Assembly (NCBI GenBank): GCA_012839295.1
Contig: DUNO01000018.1
Span: forward strand, 1 to 62,927
Direction of reading: 5' to 3'
Length of the DNA: 62,927 nucleotides
DNA from: Clostridiales bacterium
GTDB lineage: Bacteria > Bacillota > Clostridia > Lachnospirales > Lachnospiraceae
A program made the position numbers and the translations under genes. The notes below the pieces were generated by a model, which saw nothing but the letters and a program-made list of their open reading frames with translations, did not search any database and was not told the origin of the DNA. Below, one piece after another: positions 18,880-28,042 of this stretch; position 1 is the stretch's first letter; each line of letters opens with the position of its first letter.

Positions 18880-19842
18880 TTATTCTTTTAACCAGTCTGC
18901 AACATCAAGGGCATGGTAGGTAATTATGATCCTTGCACCAGCCCGTTTAATCCCCAGCATATTCTCCATCACAATCTTCTTCTCATCAATCCAGCCATTT
19001 AAGGCGGCTGCCTTTACCATGGAATATTCAGCGCTTACATTATAGGCTGCCACCGGACAGTCCACCAGGTCCGCCACGGTCTTTAATACATCCAGGTAGG
19101 CAAGGGCGGGCTTTACCATCACCATGTCAGCACCTTCCATCAGATCCTCTTCCACCTCGAGGATTGCCTCCCTGACATTAGCCGGATCCATCTGGTAGGT
19201 CTTCCGGTCACCAAAGCCTGGTGCCGAGTGAGCCGCATCACGGAAGGGGGAATAGTATCCTGAGGCGTATTTTGCACTATAGGCAAGGATGGGCACCTCA
19301 GTAAAGCCCTGCTGATCCAAAGCTTCCCTGATCACAGCTACCCTTCCATCCATCATATCGGAGGGGGCAATGATATCCGCCCCTGCTCTTGCAAGGCTTA
19401 CTGCTGATTTTGCCAACAGCGGGAGGGTCTCATCATTGATGATCTTCCCATCCCTGACCACTCCGCAGTGCCCGTGGTCCGTATATTCACAGAGACAGAC
19501 ATCTGCTATTACTAACAGGTCCGGATATTTACCCTTGATGTAACGGATCGCCTGCTGGGTCACTCCCTGGTCATCATAGGCTCCACTTCCCAACGCATCC
19601 TTATGCTCCGGAATACCGAATAGCAGCACACCTGAAATCCCCGCCCGATGAACCCTCTCCAGCTCCCCGTCCAGCTCATCAACGGAGAACTGATAGATCC
19701 CCGGCATGGATGGGATGGGATTTTTAATCTTTTTCCCTTCTATTACAAAGATGGGGTAAATTAGCTCCGATGCCTCCAGTCTGGTCTCCCTGACTAATTT
19801 TCTCATGGCTTCACTGACCCTCAGCCTTCTCATTCGCTTCAT
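18880..19842 (-). CDS. hemB: Porphobilinogen synthase (5-aminolevulinate dehydratase)
   Basis: The enzyme condenses two 5-aminolevulinate molecules to porphobilinogen. It has 320 residues. Schiff-base lysines are Lys191 in [14 protein letters not shown] and Lys244 in [12 protein letters not shown]. The cysteine cluster [14 protein letters not shown] (Cys116, 118, 126) marks the zinc-dependent type. The ATG overlaps the stop of the cobA/hemD gene by 4 bp, and GGAGAGG precedes it. Its place in the cluster is between uroporphyrinogen III formation and hemL. Confidence 0.95.
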   Translation of the reverse strand: MKRMRRLRVSEAMRKLVRETRLEASELIYPIFVIEGKKIKNPIPSMPGIYQFSVDELDGELERVHRAGISGVLLFGIPEHKDALGSGAYDDQGVTQQAIRYIKGKYPDLLVIADVCLCEYTDHGHCGVVRDGKIINDETLPLLAKSAVSLARAGADIIAPSDMMDGRVAVIREALDQQGFTEVPILAYSAKYASGYYSPFRDAAHSAPGFGDRKTYQMDPANVREAILEVEEDLMEGADMVMVKPALAYLDVLKTVADLVDCPVAAYNVSAEYSMVKAAALNGWIDEKKIVMENMLGIKRAGARIIITYHALDVADWLKE

Positions 19843-21365
19843 AGTAACCTCTCCTTTTCCTGTACGCTCTCTAAAATCCGCTGTACCATACCGGAAGCAC
19901 TGGCTTCATGAGCCATTAACAGGTGCACAAACCCATACTCCTCAAGAGCCTGCCCTGTGGCCTCACCGATGCAGACCATATCGACGGCTTTCAACTGTTC
20001 CAGCTCTTCTTCCGACATTCCTTTTAAAAGTCCATGAACTCCGGAGGCGCTGGCAAAGGTAAGATAATCAAACTTACGCAGCTGTCCTGCATCCGGCAGA
20101 AGCTCCCGGTCTGCTTCCTGGATATCGTAGATTTTAATATCATCAAAACAGAGTGAATTTTCCTCAAGGATGCTGGCCAGCTCCTCAGATCCCTGCTCTG
20201 CCCGGGGGATCAGAAGCCTGTCCCCTCCCTGCTTTGCCAAGGCACCCAGCTCCTTTGCCAGCGCCACAGCATTTGCCTGTGAAGGGAGAAAATCCGCCCG
20301 GAAGCCCTGCTTTAACAATGCTTCCTCCGTTCCCTTGCCAACAACGGCAAACCGGAGCTTCGCAAGCCTCCGAAAATCCAGCTGTAATTCCTTCCATCTG
20401 CCAAAGCAAAGCTCTACCGCATTGGTACTTGTAAATACCAGCCATCGATAAGCTTCAATGGACTTTAACGCCTCATCAAATTCCCTGTTATCCTTATAAA
20501 CCTGCAGCGTTGACTGGCTGATGACCTCTATGGCTGCGCCCAAGCCTTCCAGCTCCTGCTGCAGCTTATCCGTAATATTTGGGGTACCGGTAACTCCGAC
20601 CTTAATCCCGCTTAGCGCAAATTCTTCCTTACTGCGGAAATGAACGGCTGCCACGTCGCCGACGATAATGACCGCCGGAGCCTTAATGTCAGCCTCCTTA
20701 ACCCTTTGGCAGATGTCCTGCAGGGTTCCCCTTGCTTCCTCCTGCCATATGGTGGTACCATTTGCCACTACCGCTACCGGTGTGCTGGGGGGTCTTCCAT
20801 ACTCCATAAGAGTTGCCGCGATCTTCTCCAGATTTCCGACACCCATCAGTATCACCAGGGTTCCTTCCAGCTTCGCCAGGTGTTTAAAGTCCTCCGGCAG
20901 GCTCCCTTCTCTCTCCGCCGTATGTCCTGTGACAACGGAGAAGCTCTGGCTGGCTCCCCGGTGGGTGACCGGGATTCCGGCGTAGGCCGGCACCGCAATG
21001 GATGATGTAATTCCCGGCACCACCTCGTAAGGAATTCCATGCTGCTCCATCGTCAGGATTTCTTCACCGCCACGCCCAAAGACAAAGGGATCCCCTCCCT
21101 TGAGGCGGACCACCCGTTTGTGGAGCTTTGCCTGTTCCACAATAATCCGGTTGATCTCCTCCTGATTGATGGCATGGTTTCCTACAATCTTTCCCACATT
21201 AATTTTTACACAGTCTTCTTTCAAATATTTTAACAGGCCGATGGATGCCAGCCTGTCATAAATCACAACATCACAGGTCTGCAACAGCCGCAGGCCTTTC
21301 TGGGTAATGAGCTCAGGATCTCCAGGCCCGGCTCCGACCAGATATACTTTCCCTACTCCGTCCAT
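19839..21365 (-). CDS. cobA-hemD: Fused uroporphyrinogen-III C-methyltransferase / uroporphyrinogen-III synthase
   Basis: A 508-residue two-domain enzyme. Residues 1 to about 245 are a SAM methyltransferase ([67 protein letters not shown]) that makes precorrin-2. Residues from about 250 on are a HemD domain ([47 protein letters not shown]) that closes hydroxymethylbilane to uroporphyrinogen III. The fusion, common in clostridia, links synthesis of uroporphyrinogen III directly to its methylation. This favours siroheme and cobalamin over haem. AAGGAG lies upstream of the ATG. Confidence 0.93.
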   Translation of the reverse strand: MDGVGKVYLVGAGPGDPELITQKGLRLLQTCDVVIYDRLASIGLLKYLKEDCVKINVGKIVGNHAINQEEINRIIVEQAKLHKRVVRLKGGDPFVFGRGGEEILTMEQHGIPYEVVPGITSSIAVPAYAGIPVTHRGASQSFSVVTGHTAEREGSLPEDFKHLAKLEGTLVILMGVGNLEKIAATLMEYGRPPSTPVAVVANGTTIWQEEARGTLQDICQRVKEADIKAPAVIIVGDVAAVHFRSKEEFALSGIKVGVTGTPNITDKLQQELEGLGAAIEVISQSTLQVYKDNREFDEALKSIEAYRWLVFTSTNAVELCFGRWKELQLDFRRLAKLRFAVVGKGTEEALLKQGFRADFLPSQANAVALAKELGALAKQGGDRLLIPRAEQGSEELASILEENSLCFDDIKIYDIQEADRELLPDAGQLRKFDYLTFASASGVHGLLKGMSEEELEQLKAVDMVCIGEATGQALEEYGFVHLLMAHEASASGMVQRILESVQEKERLL

Positions 21366-21473
21366 ATGAATTCTCCTTTTTAGGAGGAGCTTTCCTCCCT
21401 CTCCAGAGGGCTTCCACTCCCTTTAAAACTTTTAACAAAATATATGTAATCCTATGTACATGCTAAACCAATA

Positions 21474-22355
21474 CTAAGTAAAGGCTAATTGCCCTGCGAC
21501 TCTTAGGGCTAATTCTTCATAATTTTCTGCCCCAGCCTCATCCTGGATCCGGTGGCATTCATCCCCCTGCTGATAAACTGCATCAATGCAGAGCCTGCCT
21601 CCTTCAATCCTGGAATATATCCCGATTGCCTCATGGCAGCCTGCATTCATCAGCTCCAATATCCGGCGCTCCGTCTTTAAGCAGATTTCCGTGTCAACAT
21701 CGTTGATCTGCCGGACAAGCTCCGCTAATTCATCCCCAACTCTTCCTTCTACCGCCAGGATTCCCTGCCCTGCTGCCGGGATAAATTCCTTTGGGGGAAG
21801 ATAATGAAAATGGAGCTGTTCATCCTCTATCAGCCCCAGGCGTTTTAAACCGGCTGCCGCCAGGATGATTCCATCATACTCTCCCGCCTTTAGCTTTTCC
21901 AGGCGCGTCGGGACATTCCCCCGTAAGCTCCTGCATTCTGCCTGGTAAAATTGTTTAATCTGGAACTGCCTGCGAAGGCTGCTGGTACCGATGATACATG
22001 GTTTACCGGCTTGTAGTCCCTCTCCCACGCTGACTAATACATCCCTGGGATCCTCACGCTCCGGAATCCCAACAATCCCCAGCCCTTCGGGGAGCTTTGC
22101 CGTCATATCCTTTGCGCTATGTACCGCCAGGTCAATCCTTCCCTGTAATAATGCATCCTCAAAGGCATCGACAAATACTCCCTTGCCTCCAAAGGAAAGC
22201 AAGGGCTTATCCAGGATTTCATCCCCTACCGTACTGATGGGGATAATCTCAAAATCCAGCTCCGGAGCTATCCTTCCCAGCCTTTCAATAATGAAATTTG
22301 TCTGCACCATTGCCAATCTGCTCTTTCTGGAGCCTATCCTTATAACACGCCGCAT
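21474..22355 (-). CDS. hemC: Hydroxymethylbilane synthase (porphobilinogen deaminase)
   Basis: The enzyme polymerises four porphobilinogens into hydroxymethylbilane. It has 293 residues. Family motifs are IRIGSRKSRLAMVQ at the start, DLAVHSAKDM, GTSSLRRQFQI and the dipyrromethane-cofactor Cys240 in ELMNAGCHEAIG. It stands between the precorrin-2 dehydrogenase gene and cobA/hemD, with a 43-nt and a 108-nt gap. The longer gap holds two short hairpins just before the cobA start but no obvious promoter. Confidence 0.95.
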   Translation of the reverse strand: MRRVIRIGSRKSRLAMVQTNFIIERLGRIAPELDFEIIPISTVGDEILDKPLLSFGGKGVFVDAFEDALLQGRIDLAVHSAKDMTAKLPEGLGIVGIPEREDPRDVLVSVGEGLQAGKPCIIGTSSLRRQFQIKQFYQAECRSLRGNVPTRLEKLKAGEYDGIILAAAGLKRLGLIEDEQLHFHYLPPKEFIPAAGQGILAVEGRVGDELAELVRQINDVDTEICLKTERRILELMNAGCHEAIGIYSRIEGGRLCIDAVYQQGDECHRIQDEAGAENYEELALRVAGQLAFT

Positions 22356-22398
22356 AAGCCTGAATGAACCTCCTCAATCCCTTTATTCAAATAATCCT

Positions 22399-23022
22399 TT
22401 ATTCAGAACCAGCCTCCTGCTTTATTGCCACTTCGATATCCTCCTGCGTGAGGTTCCCCTCTTTTTCCTCTCCAAGGTCAACCAGCCTCTTAAAAATCCT
22501 GGCTCTTACCCTCTCGGAGGGAACCCTTTGCTTCACTAGCTCCCGGCAGTTACCCAGCACCTGAACCAGCCCCTGGTAATACGCTGGTATCTGGCTTTCA
22601 ACCAGCTTTTTAATGCGCCCCGCAACCACGGGGCTTTTTCCCGAGGTAGTTACTCCCACCGTAATATCCCCCTGGCGGATATAGGCAGGGAACAGGCAGC
22701 TGCCACTTTCCGGCTGGTCCACCCTATTCACCATCAGCCCGCGCTCATCACACGCCTTGGAAATCCGTGCATTCACCTCAGCACGGTCCGTCGCCGCAAT
22801 GACAAAAAAAGCATGATCCAAATCCTCCTCCCGGTATTCCCGGAGCAAGACCATGACCTTCTCCCTTCTTTGCCATATCTCATCACAGACCTTTGGAGCA
22901 ACGACGGTAACCTCCGCCTCAAATTCAAGGAGTGCCAAAGCCTTGCGGCTGGCTACGGCGCCGCCGCCAAACACGTAGCACTCCTTCCCTTTCAGATCCA
23001 CAAAGAACGGAAAATATGCCAT
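22399..23022 (-). CDS. Precorrin-2 dehydrogenase / sirohydrochlorin ferrochelatase (CysG N-terminal type)
   Basis: A 207-residue NAD-dependent enzyme that oxidises precorrin-2 to sirohydrochlorin and may insert iron to give siroheme. The N-terminal Rossmann motif is YVFGGGAVASRKALALLEF, and later segments FVIAATDRAEVNARI and GDITVGVTTSGKSPVVAGRIKKLVE match the CysG/Met8 family. GAGGAGG precedes the ATG. Its presence, with fused cobA/hemD, shows the operon is aimed at siroheme. Siroheme is needed by sulfite reductase, which fits the sulfate importer 18 kb away. Whether it also performs ferrochelation cannot be told from sequence alone. Confidence 0.9.
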   Translation of the reverse strand: MAYFPFFVDLKGKECYVFGGGAVASRKALALLEFEAEVTVVAPKVCDEIWQRREKVMVLLREYREEDLDHAFFVIAATDRAEVNARISKACDERGLMVNRVDQPESGSCLFPAYIRQGDITVGVTTSGKSPVVAGRIKKLVESQIPAYYQGLVQVLGNCRELVKQRVPSERVRARIFKRLVDLGEEKEGNLTQEDIEVAIKQEAGSE

Positions 23023-23043
23023 CCCTTCCTCCTCTCACCATAA

Positions 23044-24189
23044 CTACACCATCTCCTGCAGAAGCTTTAGCAGCCCGGAAAGCTCCTCATGGCTGGCCTT
23101 CTCTTTCAACTCATATAAAATATGCTCAAAGGATCGTCCGGCAAGCCTTTGCTTCACCTTCGGAAGCTGGGGCAGGAATTCATGGAAGCTTATTTCCTTC
23201 CTTGTCTCTTCCATATGCTTTTCCATAATCCGCTGGGCTTCGATGATTTCTTGTTCTTTTATCAGGATATTATGCCTGGCAACCTCCTCATAATAATCCA
23301 TATCATGAAGAATTGCCCCCTCCTGCTTTATGATATCCTTATCTATATCCATTGGTACGGACAAATCAATAAAAATCCGCTCCTTCCTGCTTACAATATT
23401 TGCAGCAAGCTCAAGGTAGGTAATGGTATAATGGGGACTTGTAGTAGCACTGATGATAATATCCGCTTCATCCATATACCGGTAACGGTCCTGATAGGAA
23501 ACGATCTCCAGCTTCTCATACCTTCCGTGGATATTCTCCTGCATGCTGTGGCTCCGGGTTGTACCTACCAGTTTAATCCCTGGCTTCCCATAGAGATTTT
23601 TCATTACAATGGAACCCATTTTTCCCGACACACCTATAATCAGAACCTTCTTACTTTCCTTTTGGTAACCCATGACTTCATTTGCCACCAGGGTCCCGAT
23701 TGAGATTGAGGTCTTAGATAGCCTTGTCTCCGTCTTTATCTTTTTCGCACAGGTAATTGCCGCCTGGAACAGGGTGTTTAGCAGATACTTGGTCGTACCC
23801 AGCTTCAGCGCCCTTTCATAGGCCTCCTTCGTCTGGCCAAGAATCTCATCCTCACCAACTACCATGGAGTCCATACCGCAGGTAACCTGGAATAAATGCT
23901 GGATTGCTTTCTCTTCCATGTAAATAAGGAAATGCTTTCTTAGAACCTCCACATCCATCTGCTTAAACTGCGCCAAGCGCTGCTGCAGCTCCAAAACATT
24001 CTGGTTATTTCCCCTGAAATATAGCTCTGTCCTGTTACAGGTCGATAACAGGACACATTCCTTAAGGACACCGCTGTCTGCAATGTCCCCCAGGAATCTT
24101 TCCTGTTCTTCTACCGAAAATGAAAACAATGCCCTGATTTCCACCGGAGCAGTCTTGTGGCTTATACTGATACTAATAAAATGTTCCAT
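23044..24189 (-). CDS. hemA: Glutamyl-tRNA reductase
   Basis: It reduces glutamyl-tRNA(Glu) to glutamate-1-semialdehyde, the committed step of tetrapyrrole synthesis. It has 381 residues, shorter than the more usual 415-450. The loss is in the C-terminal dimerisation part. Catalytic Cys51 lies in LLSTCNRTELY, followed by FQVTCGMDSMVVGEDEILGQ and the NADPH-binding VLIIGVSGKMGSIV. AAAGGAAG precedes the ATG. It is the first gene of the hem cluster and has its own promoter and a structured leader. Confidence 0.93.
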   Translation of the reverse strand: MEHFISISISHKTAPVEIRALFSFSVEEQERFLGDIADSGVLKECVLLSTCNRTELYFRGNNQNVLELQQRLAQFKQMDVEVLRKHFLIYMEEKAIQHLFQVTCGMDSMVVGEDEILGQTKEAYERALKLGTTKYLLNTLFQAAITCAKKIKTETRLSKTSISIGTLVANEVMGYQKESKKVLIIGVSGKMGSIVMKNLYGKPGIKLVGTTRSHSMQENIHGRYEKLEIVSYQDRYRYMDEADIIISATTSPHYTITYLELAANIVSRKERIFIDLSVPMDIDKDIIKQEGAILHDMDYYEEVARHNILIKEQEIIEAQRIMEKHMEETRKEISFHEFLPQLPKVKQRLAGRSFEHILYELKEKASHEELSGLLKLLQEMV

Positions 24190-24215
24190 TTTAAGCTTCC
24201 TTTGTAACGTATTCC

Positions 24216-24243
24216 GGCTGGCCCAGACCCCTGGAAACCAGCC
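24216..24243 (-). promoter_or_regulatory. Hairpin in the hemA leader
   Basis: The arms GGCTGG/CCAGCC enclose a second potential pair, CCAG/CTGG. It lies between the promoter and the ribosome binding site, about 27 nt before the ATG. No T-run follows, so it is not a simple terminator. No cobalamin riboswitch or T-box consensus was recognised in this short leader. Confidence 0.4.
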
Positions 24244-24250
24244 TACGCAA

Positions 24251-24280
24251 AGTATAGTATTTCTTTTATAGCCTTGTCAA
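24251..24280 (-). promoter_or_regulatory. Promoter of the hem operon
   Basis: On the minus strand TTGACA (24275-24280) is consensus and TATACT (24251-24256) is near-consensus, 18 nt apart. It lies about 62 nt upstream of the hemA start codon. Confidence 0.65.
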
Positions 24281-24330
24281 TATACTTTATATCAAATATT
24301 CTATACTATCCATGGAAAGCCGGAAGTTTC

Positions 24331-25464
24331 CTAAGGCTGTTCTTTGGTCTGTCCGGAATCCGTCATCAGCCTGACCAGGATGGAGGAACATTTTATAAGC
24401 TCCTGGACCTCCGTATATTCCTTGCAGGAATGAACCTGGTTCATACCGCAGGCCAGGACGATTCCTGTAATTCCATTCTTCACAAAGTTATTGTTGTCAC
24501 TTCCCCCAAAGGTAGTCACCAGCTCCATTGGGCAATTTAATTCTTCACAGGCCTTCTTAAACCGCGTAACCACAGGATGGTCCTTTGCAATCTCATAGGC
24601 AAGGCATCCAATGGATGTCTCAAATTCGTACTTTGCCTGGTACTGCTGTGTAACCTCACGGACCACTGCTTCGATCAGCCCTATCTCAGCCATTGCCCTT
24701 CCATGCTCCAGGCTCCTGACCTCTCCCCTCAGGGTACATTCCTCCGAAACAATATTCCTTGCCTTTCCGCCTTCGATGATACCGATGTTTACAGTCATGC
24801 CATCTTCAACCCGTCCCTGCCTGATCCCTGTGATAGCCCGGGCAGCAACTGCAATGGCATTAATCCCCTGTTCCGGGGCAAAGCCCGCATGGGATGCCTT
24901 TCCAAGAATCTTCACCGTAAAGGAAAGCACGGTCGGTGCCTGAATTGCTGCCCGGCCGACAGGTCCGTCCAGGTCAAGCACATAGGCCTCCCTCGCCTTG
25001 ATCCTGCTAAAATCAAAGACCTCCGTCCCCTTAAGATACACTTCCTCGGCGATCGGGAACAACACCTCAATGCTTCGGTGGGGAAGCCCCAGCTCCTTGA
25101 TGGTTCGAACCGCCTCAAGAACCGATACCAAGCCGGACAGGTCATCCGCGCCTAATACCGTGGTGCCATCACTGGTAATGGTGCCGTCCTCCTGCATAAC
25201 TGCATTCTTACCCAGCCCTGGCTCTACAGTATCCAGGTGCGCTGAGAAAAGAAGTGGTGGTCCATCCACATTCCCTTGCAAAAACCCATAAACATTTCCA
25301 CAATTACCACCGTAATATCCACCTGCCCCGTCTTCTTCAACCTCAAAGCCAAGCTCTTCCAAAGCCTGGATCATGGCATCGGCCATCCCACGCTCTTTAA
25401 AGGATATGGAATCAATTGAGACCAACCGGCAGAATTCTTTTATAATTCGTTCTTTATTAACCAT
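24331..25464 (-). CDS. M20-family metallopeptidase (PepT-like)
   Basis: A 377-residue cytoplasmic zinc peptidase of the M20/M25/M40 group. The metal-binding motif LLFSAHLDTVEPG holds the first His and Asp, LGADDLSGLVSVLEA holds the bridging Asp, and FPIAEEVYLKG holds the Glu pair. The late His is in MNQVHSCKEYT. Residues 180-290 form the dimerisation lid (GKASHAGFAPEQGINAI). GGGAGGG lies upstream of the ATG. It follows metQ on the same strand with a weak terminator between them. It could be a tripeptidase T-like enzyme or another M20 amidohydrolase, and substrate cannot be fixed here. Confidence 0.85.
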   Translation of the reverse strand: MVNKERIIKEFCRLVSIDSISFKERGMADAMIQALEELGFEVEEDGAGGYYGGNCGNVYGFLQGNVDGPPLLFSAHLDTVEPGLGKNAVMQEDGTITSDGTTVLGADDLSGLVSVLEAVRTIKELGLPHRSIEVLFPIAEEVYLKGTEVFDFSRIKAREAYVLDLDGPVGRAAIQAPTVLSFTVKILGKASHAGFAPEQGINAIAVAARAITGIRQGRVEDGMTVNIGIIEGGKARNIVSEECTLRGEVRSLEHGRAMAEIGLIEAVVREVTQQYQAKYEFETSIGCLAYEIAKDHPVVTRFKKACEELNCPMELVTTFGGSDNNNFVKNGITGIVLACGMNQVHSCKEYTEVQELIKCSSILVRLMTDSGQTKEQP

Positions 25465-25532
25465 AACACCCTCCCTTCCCCTATTCTATCAGAATATGGC
25501 CTTTAGTGGAATAACATTTTCCTTCTATAATT

Positions 25533-25564
25533 AAAACAAGTGAACCACGCGAATGATCCACTTG
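25533..25564 (-). terminator. Weak intrinsic terminator after metQ
   Basis: The arms CAAGTG/CACTTG with a 16-nt loop are followed on the minus strand by TTTTAATT. The stem is short, so partial readthrough into the peptidase gene is possible. Confidence 0.4.
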
Positions 25565-25621
25565 CTTTAAGGGTTTTATCCCCTGAAATTATTTAGTTTC
25601 TTATTTTCCACGGAATCACCT

Positions 25622-26428
25622 TTAGAATTTTGGTACCACTGCGCCCTCATATTTCTCATTGATAAAGGTTCTAACTTCATCGCTCTGGAGAGCCTTTACC
25701 AAGGCCTTGATATCCTTCCTGTCCTCATCACCGGCCTTCACTGCCAGGATGTTTGCGAAGGTGTCTGCTGCAACGGAGTCCTTGTCTTCTACGGCAATTG
25801 CATCACTTCCAACATTTAAACCAGCCTGGATGGCATAGTTTCCGTTGATTACCGCCAAATCCACGTCCTGCAGGGAACGTGCCAGCTGTGCGGCTTCAAT
25901 CTCTATAATATTAAGATTCTTTGGATTTTCTACGATATCATTTTTTGTTGCTTCTAAGCCTACGCCCTCTGCGAGCTTAATCAGCCCCTGCGCCTCTAAC
26001 AGCAGCAAAGCCCTTGCCTCATTGGTCGCATCATTCGGTACGGCGATCTGTCCGCCATCAGCCAATGCCTCCAGCGCCTTTGTTTTTCCAGGATAGATGC
26101 CGAAGGGCTCATAGTGGATCGCTGCCACGGATACGATATCCGTACCATTCTCTTCATTGAACTGATCCAAATAAGGCTTGTGCTGGAAATAATTTGCATC
26201 CAAATCCTTGCTGTCCAGTGCCAGGTTAGGCTGGACATAATCTGAATATTCTATAACCTCCAGGGTGTAGCCTTCCTTTTCCAGGATTGGCTTTACCTGC
26301 TCCAGGATCTCCGCATGTGGGGTAGTGCTGGCTCCTACTACAATTTTCTTCGCTTCCTTCGTACCGCAGCCTGTTAAAAGAGCCCCCGCCAATGCCAGTA
26401 CTAATAAAATTGATACTATTTTCTTCAT
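25622..26428 (-). CDS. metQ: MetQ/NlpA-family methionine-binding lipoprotein
   Basis: A 268-residue substrate-binding lipoprotein with lipobox ALLTGCGTK (anchor Cys21). The family run VVGASTTPHAEILEQVKPIL, SDYVQPNLALDSKDLDANYFQH and the NDATNEARALLLLEAQGLI segment are all present. Such proteins deliver methionine to the MetN/MetI transporter. No metN or metI gene is adjacent, so it is an orphan binding protein that must use a transporter encoded elsewhere. It is divergent from two PLP enzymes of Cys/Met metabolism. No SAM riboswitch is recognisable in its short leader. Confidence 0.9.
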   Translation of the reverse strand: MKKIVSILLVLALAGALLTGCGTKEAKKIVVGASTTPHAEILEQVKPILEKEGYTLEVIEYSDYVQPNLALDSKDLDANYFQHKPYLDQFNEENGTDIVSVAAIHYEPFGIYPGKTKALEALADGGQIAVPNDATNEARALLLLEAQGLIKLAEGVGLEATKNDIVENPKNLNIIEIEAAQLARSLQDVDLAVINGNYAIQAGLNVGSDAIAVEDKDSVAADTFANILAVKAGDEDRKDIKALVKALQSDEVRTFINEKYEGAVVPKF

Positions 26429-26482
26429 AAACTTTCCTCCTTATATTTTTCATATATTTCATACATGTTTAATATGTTTTGA

Positions 26483-26511
26483 AGTATAGCGAATATTTTT
26501 CCAATTGTCAA
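26483..26511 (-). promoter_or_regulatory. Promoter of metQ
   Basis: On the minus strand TTGACA (26506-26511) and TATACT (26483-26488) are separated by 17 nt. The leader is about 50 nt, A/T-rich, and ends in AGGAGG. Confidence 0.7.
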
Positions 26512-26704
26512 TAACTTTTTTTATTTTTTTAATTTTTATTTGCCCATTTTTTTATCTTATTCCTTCCATTCCTTCATAATAAAAATAATTCAGATGTAAT
26601 TTCATTTAATTTTATTTTCCTGTATAATAACACTTGTTTTTTAAGCATATCTATAATATAATTCTTAATCATACTTATTAGATATGAATAGTATAGTTTT
26701 TATT

Positions 26705-26733
26705 TTGATAACTACTGATACTTTTTCCATAAT
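26705..26733 (+). promoter_or_regulatory. Likely promoter of the Cys/Met PLP enzyme genes
   Basis: TTGATA and CATAAT are 17 nt apart, about 95 nt upstream of the chosen start codon. Confidence 0.45.
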
Positions 26734-26829
26734 TACTTATACTTTATTTATAAGGCCATAATGAGGCTGGTATATTCTTTCTTTACAAAACAAAGCATTT
26801 ATAAAGCTATTCATGAACAGGAGGTCAAT

Positions 26830-27978
26830 ATGGACTATCAATTTAATACAAAATGCCTGCATGGCAATAATGAAAAAAAGCCTGTCGACAATACCGGCAC
26901 AATCAGCTTCCCCATCTACCAGACCGCTACCTTTGCTCATCCAAGCGTGGGAAACAGTACCGGTTATGATTATTCCCGCTCCCAAAACCCTACCCGGGAA
27001 CAGCTGGAGCAGATTGTGGCTTCCATTGAGGGTGGTGCCCAGGCTGTTGCCTTCTCCTCCGGCATGGCTGCCGTAAATGCGCTGATGGAAATCTTTCAGC
27101 CCGGTGACCATATTCTTGCCTCCGACGATCTTTACGGCGGCACCATCCGGATCTTTGATAATATTAATAGAAAGAACGGACTGGAAATTTCTTATGTTAA
27201 TACCTCTGAGGCTGAGGACATCCGGCAAAATATCCGGCCTAACACCAGGGCCGTTTTTGTGGAGACCCCCACAAACCCGATGATGAATGTAACCGATCTA
27301 TCTATTGTCAGCCAGCTTGCCAAGCAGCATGGACTATTATTGATCGTTGATAATACCTTCTTATCCCCCTATTTCCAAACCCCCATTGCCCTGGGTGCTG
27401 ACGTGGTCCTCCATAGCGGAACCAAGTTCCTGGGAGGGCACAATGATACCCTGGCCGGCTTACTTGTCCTCGCCGGGGATGCAATGGCTGAAAAGATCCG
27501 CTATATCTCTAAGACAACCGGCGCCGGTCTCTCTCCCTTTGACAGCTGGTTGATCCTCCGCGGAATTAAAACGTTGCCGGTCCGCATGGAGACCCAGCAA
27601 AAGAATGCCCTGATACTGGCTGATTGGCTGGAAAAACAGCCGAAGGTAAAAGCGGTCTACTATATCGGCCTCCCTGCCCATCCGGGCTACGGGACCAACA
27701 AAAGGCAGTCCCGCGGTTTTGGCAGCATGATCTCCTTCCATGTTGACAAGGAGGAAACAGCTGTTAATATATTAAATAAGGTAAAGCTGATCCAATATGC
27801 TGAAAGCCTGGGCGGTGTGGAGAGCCTTATCACCTATCCCATGCTTCAGACACATGCCGATATTCCCGAGGATATCCGTGAATTGAAGGGAATTAACCGT
27901 ACCCTCCTCCGTCTTTCCGTCGGAATCGAGCATATTGATGACCTGATTGCCGATTTGGAGCAGGCAATTGCCGATTAG
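26830..27978 (+). CDS. Cys/Met metabolism PLP-dependent lyase (cystathionine gamma-lyase/gamma-synthase family)
   Basis: A PLP enzyme of about 382 residues. Family signatures are YDYSRSQNPTREQLE, FSSGMAAVNALMEIF, SDDLYGGTIRIF, IVDNTFLSPYFQTPIALGAD and the PLP Lys (about residue 199) in LHSGTKFLGGHND. AGGAGG lies six bases before the ATG at 26830, which I prefer over the TTG-like extension to 26761. The family covers cystathionine gamma-synthase, gamma-lyase, methionine gamma-lyase and O-acetylhomoserine sulfhydrylase. The sequence does not separate them with confidence. Pairing with a PatB-type beta-lyase suggests a transsulfuration or cysteine-to-methionine role. Confidence 0.85.
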   Translation: MDYQFNTKCLHGNNEKKPVDNTGTISFPIYQTATFAHPSVGNSTGYDYSRSQNPTREQLEQIVASIEGGAQAVAFSSGMAAVNALMEIFQPGDHILASDDLYGGTIRIFDNINRKNGLEISYVNTSEAEDIRQNIRPNTRAVFVETPTNPMMNVTDLSIVSQLAKQHGLLLIVDNTFLSPYFQTPIALGADVVLHSGTKFLGGHNDTLAGLLVLAGDAMAEKIRYISKTTGAGLSPFDSWLILRGIKTLPVRMETQQKNALILADWLEKQPKVKAVYYIGLPAHPGYGTNKRQSRGFGSMISFHVDKEETAVNILNKVKLIQYAESLGGVESLITYPMLQTHADIPEDIRELKGINRTLLRLSVGIEHIDDLIADLEQAIAD

Positions 27979-28042
27979 GGATGAGCAGTACTTGAGTTTC
28001 GCAATTATCTGACGTGCATAAAACTGAAAGGAAGGTGAGCCA

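Larger units (their letters stand above)
26429..26829. promoter_or_regulatory. AT-rich divergent regulatory region between metQ and the Cys/Met lyase gene
   Basis: About 400 nt without a gene, strongly AT-rich. It contains the metQ promoter on the minus strand, a promoter for the PLP enzyme on the plus strand, and the 12-mer ATGTTTAATATG (26465-26476) that is also found next to the sulfate-operon promoter. The frame of the plus-strand gene extends back to 26761, but the start there lacks a ribosome binding site. Confidence 0.6.

Noticed and set aside
21380-21410. Two short hairpins before the cobA/hemD start
   Set aside because: The stems are only 5-6 bp, made largely of GGAGG/CCTCC-like runs near the ribosome binding site. 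They may be chance pairing and no T-run is present.
26429-26480. Possible SAM riboswitch or T-box before metQ
   Set aside because: The leader from the predicted promoter is only about 50 nt and AT-rich. No S-box or T-box core was found.
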